A DNA stretch of 39,947 nt from the NCBI GenBank assembly GCA_015680685.1, contig MNCI01029592.1:596656-636602 (forward strand). The letters run 5' to 3'. The position numbers and the translations under genes were made by a program. Source of the stretch: Gnetum montanum (lineage: Eukaryota; Streptophyta; Gnetopsida; Gnetales; Gnetaceae). This document shows positions 32,685-39,947 of this stretch, one piece after another (the first letter of the stretch is position 1; every line of letters starts with the position of its first letter). The notes beneath the pieces are model-generated. The model was not told the DNA's origin, ran no database searches, and saw only the letters and a program-made list of their open reading frames with translations.

Positions 32685-33517
32685 TGATGAGCAAAGAGTA
32701 GTCCCTATGCCCAACGATATAAATCACAAGCATTTCACTAGCAATTTGGTCTAATTCCATGGACTTTAGCTCCTAAATGCACAATAGGCAAGGTAGTGAC
32801 TTAAAGATGTGATTGTTGTCTTCATGGCTTCACTTGTGGCAGTGCAAGTGTATGGTTAAGTGTAAGCCAAGGTACATGATTTTTATTGATTTTTTATTTT
32901 ACTTTATTTAGTTGAAGTGTGGAATAATAAGAGAATTAATTAATGACTAACTATTTAATCATCTAGTGTCCTAATCTGACTATCCTAACATAAGCATCCA
33001 AGCCCACTTTCTGTTTACATCCTAAACTTTCTTTAATGCTCCTAGGTTACCAAGTGCCTACTACTAGGCATACCAAATAGCCACTGCTGGGATTACCAAG
33101 TGTTAAGCAATATGTTCAAAGTGGTTGCACTTATGCATTATTATTAACCATATTAAGTAATCAAGACATTAATTTAAAAATTCATAAATTAATAAATGCA
33201 TAAAAGGAAACATTAATCTATTCCAAGTGCTGCCTGTCACATCAATGTGTTTAGGTACAAGATGCTCAAATAAAGAACTATACAATCCTTGGAGTCCTAT
33301 TGCGGGCGCTTAGAAAATATTCTAACTCTGGGCTAAGAAAACTATAAGGGCTTCACTATCCTATGGACATAACATGCCATAAATGTGATGGGTATGCATA
33401 TTTATATAGGCAAAGATAGACACTGCATCAATGTGTCTGCATCAACACATTTACCCATGTGTCGATGGGGATGCATTGATGAAGCTGCATCGATGTAGCC
33501 CATCAAGTTATTTATTA
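32685..33517 (-). repeat. Solo LTR D
   Basis: Single minus-strand LTR flanked by GTAAG copies, so the interior was lost by LTR-LTR recombination. U3 has CATCGATGCAGC-type words (33425-33505); TATATAAATATG at 33397-33408; first arm of the poly(A) hairpin at 33269-33276, with the second arm deleted. TTGG-core hairpin with stem CACT/AGTG at 33082-33102. U5 hairpin TGGCTT-CACTT type, 32825-32835 with 32858-32869. The end TGATGGGC suits the family; 12 more bases lie before the right target copy. Confidence 0.8.
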
Positions 33518-33522
33518 GTAAG
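33518..33522 (+). other. Target-site duplication of LTR D, right (GTAAG)
   Basis: Second copy of GTAAG. The LINE frame continues directly after it with EVASCARQEYKN. Confidence 0.75.
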
Positions 33523-35374
33523 GAAGTGGCCTCTTGTGCTAGACAAGAGTACAAAAATATTTAATCTATTATTGAACAACTTTTAGATCAATTAGTTCAA
33601 GATCCTTTTAACTCACAAGTTCATGAAGGTTTAGCTAGAGCCCAATCAACTTTTCAACAATGGGATGTTTATAGGGCACAAAGTGCCTTAACCAAAAGTA
33701 GGTTTACTTGGTTAAAGACTTGCAATGGACACTGTAAGAATTTTAAATATCCAAATATTTCATCTCCTTTGCATTCTTTAAACAAAATTTCAGTTCATGA
33801 TACCATCATCCGTTACCATAACATGCTCCTTTCCTACCTTAGTAATTATTTTGAAGCATTATTTATTGCTACCCCTATGGATATTTCTTCCTTTGAGGCA
33901 ACTACTATTAATTACCTTGTTCTAGTTAATTCTACTATGTTGCAAATTTTATAAGCTAATATTACTTAGGGTGAACTTCAAGAGGCATGTTTTAAAATGA
34001 GCATTGGTAAGGCTCTAAGTTATGATGGCTTTCCAACCAACTTTTTTAGGAATCATGAGGATCTTGTTGGCAATAATCTCTTCCAAGTTATTAGTTAGGC
34101 TATCTATGTTGGTCCTTTGGGGCAAAAATTAAATCAAGGAATAATTTGACTTCTACCAAAGTCTATGGATCTAACTCATATGTCCAACTAGTCACCCATC
34201 ATGCTTCTTAATGTGGTGTATAAACTTTGGGCTAAATGCTTGGCATTATGTTTGAAAAAGATTCTTTGTCATATTATTTTCCCTCATCAAACATGTTTTG
34301 TTCTTGGTAGATATATTTTAAATATTATAGTTGTTGCTTAGGAAGGCATTTAGTGGGCAAAATATGAAGGTCGAGATATTCTCTTTATGAAGCTTGATTA
34401 TGCAAAGGCTTATGACAACATTTAGTGGGATTTCATTTTGCAGATCATGACTAAACTTGGTTTCAACCCCAAATTTTTGCATATGGTGAAATGTTTATTC
34501 TTAGATGTTATTGCTAGAATAACTACTACATTTGGTATCACTTATCCCTTCTCTATTCACAAGTCAATAAGACAAGGTTGTCCTCTTTCTTCTTACTTGT
34601 TCATAATTGTAATAGACTTTGTTTGTCATTAATTAAATTATGATATTTATAATAAGACTATCACTAGAGTTTTTCTTTTTGCTCTTTAACACCAACTTCT
34701 TAATATGCATTTCACCAACGACTCCTTTTTTCGTGTTCAAGATACACCTACTAATGTGCATCGCCTCTTAAATCAGGTGGATTAATATTTCTTTCTTTCT
34801 AGCTTTGCTATTAAATGGACTAAATCCTCCATTTATAGTTTCAAAAATAATTACTATTATTTACCTTATAAAGATTGGAAGCTAATCTAGGATCAAGATA
34901 TTATTAACATTTTGAGAATTTCCTTTTGTTTTAAATCATCTACTTTAATGCTCTAAGATCATGGGGTATCTTGGATTTAGAAGAAAATTTGATAAGTAGA
35001 AGATAAAACCCCTTACTCTTCCATGTAAGTATCTAGTTTGCAGATCTATTTATGCTTTTACTCATGTGTATTATTCTTCATGTTGGGCTCCGTCTGAAGC
35101 TGTTTATGAGAAGTTGGAATAGTTATTTTTAGATTTCATGTGGTCTTCTAAAGATTCTTAAAAATGTTTTCATTAAATTTTCATTAAATTAAATAATTAA
35201 ATTTATGCAAATTTCTAGGTTGTGATAATTTAGGTCTTTTAAATTATTTCAAATAGGGGTTTACTTTGGTGGAAAAGTGGTTGTTTCAACATTTGGTTGT
35301 TTCTAACATTATTGGGACTCTCCTCCAACTAAGGCTACAATAAGTGTTTCCCAAAAAAAATCCATTTTGTAAAG
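33523..35374 (+). pseudogene. LINE reverse transcriptase region
   Basis: L1-type non-LTR RT in one frame with many stops. Blocks: QWDVYRAQSALTKSRFTWLK (linker), MSIGKALSYDGFP (GKAPGPDGFP block), VVYKLWAKCLALCLKKIL (ANRLK block), HQTCFVLGRYIL, FMKLDYAKAYDNI, FILQIMTKLGF, SIRQGCPLSSYLFIIVI, then HFTNDSFFRVQ, where the catalytic FADD reads FTND, and FAIKWTKSSIYSF (GLxINxxKS block). The first catalytic Asp is Asn and the Ala is Thr, both G-to-A changes. Similarity fades after about 34900; LTR E interrupts at 35375. Confidence 0.85.
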
Positions 35375-36194
35375 TGATGAGCGGCTAGGTATCCCTACAC
35401 CCAACCATACGAATCATGAGCGTTCATGCACAACTCGGTTGAAATCCGCAGACTGTAAGCACTTAACACACACCAGACTTCTAACTCGTGAAACCTTGGG
35501 TTGGAACGGTCATTGTCATACTAATCTCACTTGTGAAGTTCTATTACGTTGGTTAAGTGAGACTAAGGCTAATGATTTTTATATAATTTTGATTATCTTT
35601 TTTTGATGACTAAGTGAGGTATGGAAAGTAATGAATAAACTATAATCTAATCTCTAATTATCCTAGTTTGTATTCTAACTACTCCTAGCATAAGTATCCG
35701 GTCCCATCTTCCGAGCACGTTCTGAGCATTTCCTAACACTGCTGGGTTACCAAATGTTAAGCGTCGCTGGGCTTACCAAGCATTTGGATTACGTTCGAGA
35801 TGGTCGTACTTATGTCTTTAATGAACTACAAATGAACCATAATGATTGAAATTATAATAACGAAAACATAAATAATTAACAATTAACTAATAAAGCATAA
35901 ACAAATAATTAATAAAGCATAAACATATTAAACTATTAAATGCATGAGACAACTAAGTCCAAATGCTGCAAGGTATGCATGAATAGTTCGTCTTTATTAA
36001 CGTCACGCCAATGGGCTCAGATACATCAACGCTCGAATAAAGATCCAATTGCTTTTCATACACCTGCTGCGGGCACTTGGAAAATATTCTATCTTTTACG
36101 AGAGCAAACTGCAAGAGCTTCGCTATCACTACTCAAAAAGATACCTAAATGAGGCGGAAGGCCCTCATATTTATAGGCCGGGAAAGTTGGTTGC
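35375..36194 (-). repeat. LTR E, cut by element F
   Basis: Minus-strand LTR ending GCCGCTCATCA (at 35375), inserted in the LINE. TATAAATATG at 36166-36175; poly(A) hairpin AATAAAGA at 35991-35998 with 36036-36043; TTGG-core motifs 35733-35785, one with stem AACA/TGTT; U5 hairpin of 11 pairs with one G-T, 35522-35532 with 35555-35565. U3 upstream of the TATA box is cut at 36194 by LTR F. The remaining part lies beyond the window or is lost. Confidence 0.8.
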
Positions 36195-36539
36195 TGATGA
36201 GTGGCAAGGTACCCCTACACTCAACCATACGAAATGAGCGTCGCACGCGGGATCCGGTCGAACTCCGCAGATGGACTAGTTGTGGCACCTAGATAGTTAG
36301 CCTTAGGTCGCAGTTCGCTGTCTTCCCACCTAGACTAGTTTTGCATATGTCACATATGATTTAGTCTAGATGAGGTGTATGATCTGTTCTAACCTATTGC
36401 TACTCCTGAAGGAAATGGAAAATAATATTAACTAAACTAAACTAGGAGGAAAAGGGTAAGAAAATCTAATCTAGCCTAAGTGCGACGAGCAACCGATTCT
36501 TTGATCAACCGTACACATCTTGGACTTCGGGCACGACTA

Positions 36540-36665
36540 CCACTGGGACTACCAAGCGTAGCTCCGAGGTACGCCACTGGGATTACCAAGCGCAGATCCC
36601 AATTACGCCACTGGGTTACCAAGCGTAGATCCTGGATACACCACTGGGCTACCAAGCAGTCACAC
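36540..36665 (-). repeat. Tandem repeat of about 34 bases in LTR F
   Basis: Four units starting at 36540, 36574, 36608 and 36641 (spacing 34, 34, 33). On the minus strand each reads about TACGCTTGGTAACCCAGTGG followed by CGTA. TACGC pairs with GCGTA and TTGG with CCAG, so each unit can form a hairpin in the transcript. Confidence 0.85.
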
Positions 36666-37114
36666 TTAAATGCTCGTAAGCAAGTCGTACTCGTTCTACT
36701 TCTAGGAGTTTAAGGGTGAGAGACTAATCGCGATGAGTAACCGATTCCTTGACTAGCCGTACACATCCGTGGATGCTCGTAATCAAGTCATACTCACACC
36801 GCGCTATGAAAGCAATAAATAACATTAAATAAATAACAAATAAATAAACTAAGTGAATGCTGCAATGATGAAGTAATCTCGATCTTTATTGCCGGTCATG
36901 TGCGTGTCCAAGTACAGCACACTCGAATAAAGACACTGTACAATTACATTCACCACACTGCAGGCAGACATGGGAAAAAACTAACTCTAGAGGGATCAAA
37001 CTGCCAGAGCTTCACTACTCTAAAACTGGGATGTCAAATGAGGGAGAGCCGCCTCTTATTTATAGATATCGTGGTGGACTGCGATATCACGTACATGATA
37101 TCGTACAGAAGGAT

Positions 37115-37138
37115 GCGATATCGCGTACGCGATATCGC
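37115..37138. repeat. Perfect 24-base palindrome in LTR F U3
   Basis: Two GCGATATCGC words around GTAC, each word itself a palindrome. It contains six CpG sites in AT-rich surroundings. A near copy lies at 2735-2758 in LTR B1. Confidence 0.85.
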
Positions 37139-37194
37139 GGGGGATGCGATATCGAGTACGCAATATCACAGCCTATGCAAACCGCATCTCATCA

Positions 37195-37205
37195 TACCCC
37201 CATGA
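37195..37205 (-). other. Polypurine tract of element F
   Basis: On the minus strand TCATGGGGGTA directly precedes LTR F, like the CATGGGGGTA before LTR B2. It shows that the element interior lies to the right. Confidence 0.65.
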
Positions 37206-37365
37206 CTGAATAAAAACTCGTCCTCAAGTTACAAGGAGAACAAGCTTCAGCGATTACACAGTGGATAGGTATGGGATTATTAACCAGAAAAAGAAATAGA
37301 CTAATGCCGCAGTGTGGGAAGACACAACACAGAGAAAAAATACTACAACTACAAAAATGTGGAAC

Positions 37366-39947
37366 TCATGTAGTTCCTGGTGGCGGTGGCTCCTCCATGG
37401 GTGCTTTCCCTTTATCACATGCTCTAAGCTTTGAAGGTTGATGACGCTGAAGAATAGCCTGGAGCTTCTCCTCTTCGGTCCGGGGGTCTTGTGCCATCCA
37501 TGCTGATGCTCCGATGTTTGATGGAGTCGACACTTCCCACAGATAGGGCAGTTGCGGGAACATCTGATTGGCTTTGACGTACCATGCCGTAAACACCCGT
37601 CGTTCCTCTTCATAGGCTCTGGCTTTGTCTTTGTATTCATGAAGTTCTGTTAGCCATCAAGCCAAGTCAGTTGCCACATCCTTCTATCCTTAGTAGCTTT
37701 CTTTTACCACCGCAAGTTCAGAATTTGCGACCTCTAGTTTTTCAGCCAACTTCTTTCGCTCTGCAAATTCTACTTCATATTTGATATGGGTGGAAGCTAC
37801 CTGCTGCTCGAGCTCTGACCTCGAGCATCCTATTGTTAACATGGCCAGGTTGGCATATCGAAGGTTTGCAAACTCCATGTATTCAGTTAAGTCCTAGATC
37901 TGCAGGTCCCGGTTCTTAATTTCCGCTTGGTAGGCGTAGGCATAAGTGTCCAATATGGCCCCCCAATCAGTGTGTTGGGAACTGATGTTGTTGATTTGAG
38001 CTTTGGCCATATGGATCTCCTTCTCTAGGATTTGTTTGTACATCCCCACCTGATCACGGAAATGCTCCTTCAGCTTCTCATGTAGTTTAGCCTCATTCTA
38101 CCACATACTAATTTCGATGGCTGATTGTTATCGAATAGCGCGTACCTCCTCCATTGAGAGGGTTCGATTTTCTCTGGCTAAACGGCTTACATCTCGGTTG
38201 ACCTGAATGAATTGTTCTCACAATTGATGAAAGTGTTCATCGAGAACATTCTTTTGCTTCTCTGCCGAAGTCAACTGAAGGTTATCTGCAACTAATTGCT
38301 TATTCTCTTCTTGCAAGGCCTTGAGTGCCTTAATATGTGCATGCGTTTGTGCCTTTGCTGCACAGGCATCCCAAGTGGACGTCTTCTTTTCTTCTGCCAC
38401 CTTCTTATTTTCTACAATTAGTTTTGTTAGTTGCTCGGTTCTAAAATTGTCTAGCTGGTCTACGGGAACCAATCGTAAAGGATCCCGCTAAGCTGCTTGT
38501 AAGGCTATGAGCTGCTCTTGTAGTTTCTGCACTTCAACTTTAGCATGCTCTGCCCTTACTTTGGATAGGACCAGCTTCCCCTTTGTGGAAATGAGGTCTG
38601 ATTGAATTGTCGTTACATCCTGGGGGATGTTAAACAGGGACGTCAAAACTTGTCCTGTTTGAAGCAATCTGTCCAATACATCCTCATGTTCCGCAGGAGT
38701 CATTGAGGTTCCGGCAATAGTTTGAGCATCCTGTGCTTCTGAAAGATTTGCCAGTGGCACAACAGGTACATTGAAAGACTCTTTAATATGGTCAACGACC
38801 ACTTCAGCAGCTCTCGTGGCATCCTAGTGTTACATGACCATCATAGTGGCCCCTTCACCAGTCTCTAACTGAACTTGAAAAGATGCCACGTGTCCAGAGA
38901 TCTGTTGTGACCATCTACTTTCCCCTCCTCCTATTTGCATTGATAACTCACCCCGTGTGTGATCTACTAAAATCGTAGGCTGGTTGGCATCATCGATGAC
39001 ATGGAAGAGACTGGCATCATCACGGCTTCCCCAACTAACCGTCTTGGCAATGGCCCTTAGATGGCTCATCGATGGTCTATAGTCTTGCGGTGGTGGTAGA
39101 TCCTGGCCTATGCTGGGTCCTGCTTCTTGTTGTTGGCTGGGACCTGTGGCTGGAGGTTGACTAGGTCCTGCAAGCTGAGTTGCAGGGGATCCAGCCATCT
39201 ATTCTTCTTCTTCATCATCTGGTCCCAGCTCTTCGCCAGTGCTCTTTCTTGGAGTTGGTGCCTTTAATAATTCAGCGTAAGAAGCATTTTGGGCCTTTCG
39301 AAGGACGTCATTTATATATCCCTGAATACCAGCCCGTCGGCACAGTTTTCTGATAAGGTAAAGAAAAGGGAGTGCCATTTTCCCTGACTTCTGTTCTTTG
39401 AATCGCCTTAGGATCTCCATCAAATATAGAGGGGAAGGTTAGTGTTAACCTTTCCCATCAACACTGCACATCCTCTTGTCGCGTACGTTGATATTCTTTT
39501 CAAACCTTTTATGGGAAAAAGGTGATAGGTCCCGATTTTGAAATAAACTCTCTCTTCCATTGTCAGCTCACCAAAAGCTTTATCTCTGCCATAAGCCTTC
39601 TCTAACCAATCTTTTCGCACATCAGGGTCTGATCAGGTGGATAACCGAGCAACATGGGGTCCTGAATTCAGAAGGTTTAACACCTCCAAAATCGCCTGTG
39701 TAGAAAAATCTACCGTCACACCACCGATGTTGACTGTAGTGCCTTGTTCCTTATTGTGCCAGAATAGGTACATTTCTCCTAAGTACCAGGCACCTTTTTT
39801 AAAGAGGATAGGCCATAAGGGAGACCCTTTGAGGTGATCCCTAACAACCTTAGGAGCGAACTCTGCAAAAGATTTGAAGTTAAGTTCCACAATCACCGAA
39901 GCAATTGTGGACTTCGTGTGGATAGCCTGAACACATTCCAGGGGCAA
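37366..39947 (-). pseudogene. Long coiled-coil ORF in env-like position of element F (partial)
   Basis: About 860 codons read leftwards to a TAA at 37366-37368, 160 bases before the polypurine tract; the start is outside the window. From 39423 to 37366 it is one frame with about ten stops; 39947-39425 is another frame, so there is one frame change. The N-terminal part (VVRDHLKGSPLWPILFKKGA, FGELTMEERVYFKIGTYHLF, MALPFLYLIRKLCRRAGI) resembles the putative plant transposon protein domain found in Athila-type elements, by memory only. A Pro/Gln-rich linker (39190-39080) and long heptad-rich coiled coils (38560-37690, Glu/Lys/Gln/Leu-rich) follow. No signal peptide or membrane segment is seen. 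Function unknown. Confidence 0.65.

Larger units (their letters stand above)
36195..37194 (-). repeat. LTR F (3' LTR of element F)
   Basis: Complete LTR of 1000 bases on the minus strand, TGATGAGATG to ...GCCACTCATCA, inserted in LTR E. GATATC iterons 37066-37170; TATAAATA 37057-37064; poly(A) hairpin AATAAAGA 36883-36890 with 36926-36933 and an inner GTGTGC/GCACAT stem; four 34-base tandem units with the TTGG-core hairpin at 36540-36660; U5 hairpin CTAGACTA 36330-36337 with TAGTCTAG 36362-36369. It looks the least decayed of the six families. Confidence 0.9.

Noticed and set aside
36540-36665. CRISPR-like array
   Set aside because: The units are contiguous diverged tandem copies without unique spacers, inside a plant LTR.
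37254-37640. 128-codon minus-strand ORF with a CPICGKC motif
   Set aside because: It is in another frame than the long ORF of element F, which continues through the same bases; the Cys motif is accidental.
1-39947. tRNA, rRNA or other conserved RNA genes
   Set aside because: None seen; the tRNA-Asp-like stretches are only 18-base primer-binding sites next to LTRs.

Overview
The window is nuclear DNA of a land plant made almost entirely of old, decayed, nested retroelements. No intact host gene is visible. The long diverged LTRs, the AT-rich filler and the slow-decay look would suit a gymnosperm or another large plant genome, but that is an inference. Runs of N (25397, 25440, 27513-28255, 30332) show that it comes from a gapped scaffold.

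Layout. 120-2708: element A, a 5' LTR, a primer-binding site complementary to tRNA-Asp, and a broken gag; it is cut at 2708 by element B. 2709-9718: element B1, LTR - ORF1/gag - protease - about 2 kb without recognisable coding - LTR, followed directly by the first 1.3 kb of a second B interior (9719-10990), a tandem LTR-INT-LTR-INT arrangement. 11465-17919, minus strand: element C, an Athila-like Ty3/gypsy element with LTR, tRNA-Asp site, gag, protease, RT, RNase H and a truncated integrase; it has the type of pol that B lacks. 17995-18520: LINE RT fragment, minus strand. 21170-21563: LTR fragment of another Ty3/gypsy element (chromovirus-like 3' end). 22036-23118: intron-free copy of a CCR4-type deadenylase domain with several stops, minus strand. 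24565-24830: Ty1/copia RNase H fragment, interrupted right after it by element B3 (24882-31060, 5-bp target duplication GTAGG). 32400-35374: LINE with a dead RT, split by solo LTR D (target duplication GTAAG, which restores the LINE reading frame when removed) and by LTR E, itself split by LTR F. 37195-39947: interior of element F, minus strand, with a long coiled-coil-rich ORF in the env-like position.

The LTRs A-F belong to one superfamily: same U5 end, same tRNA-Asp primer site, same order of parts. Their sequences have diverged, yet three inverted-repeat structures recur in the transcribed part: a hairpin that encloses the AATAAA signal, one or more short hairpins with a TTGG-TAATC-CCA core, and a longer hairpin near the U5 end. 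In the last of these the stem sequence differs in every family while pairing is kept. This compensated pairing is the most notable signal of the window and suggests functional RNA structure in the retrotransposon transcript. B appears to be a non-autonomous gag-protease element that would depend on a C-like partner for RT, RNase H and integrase.
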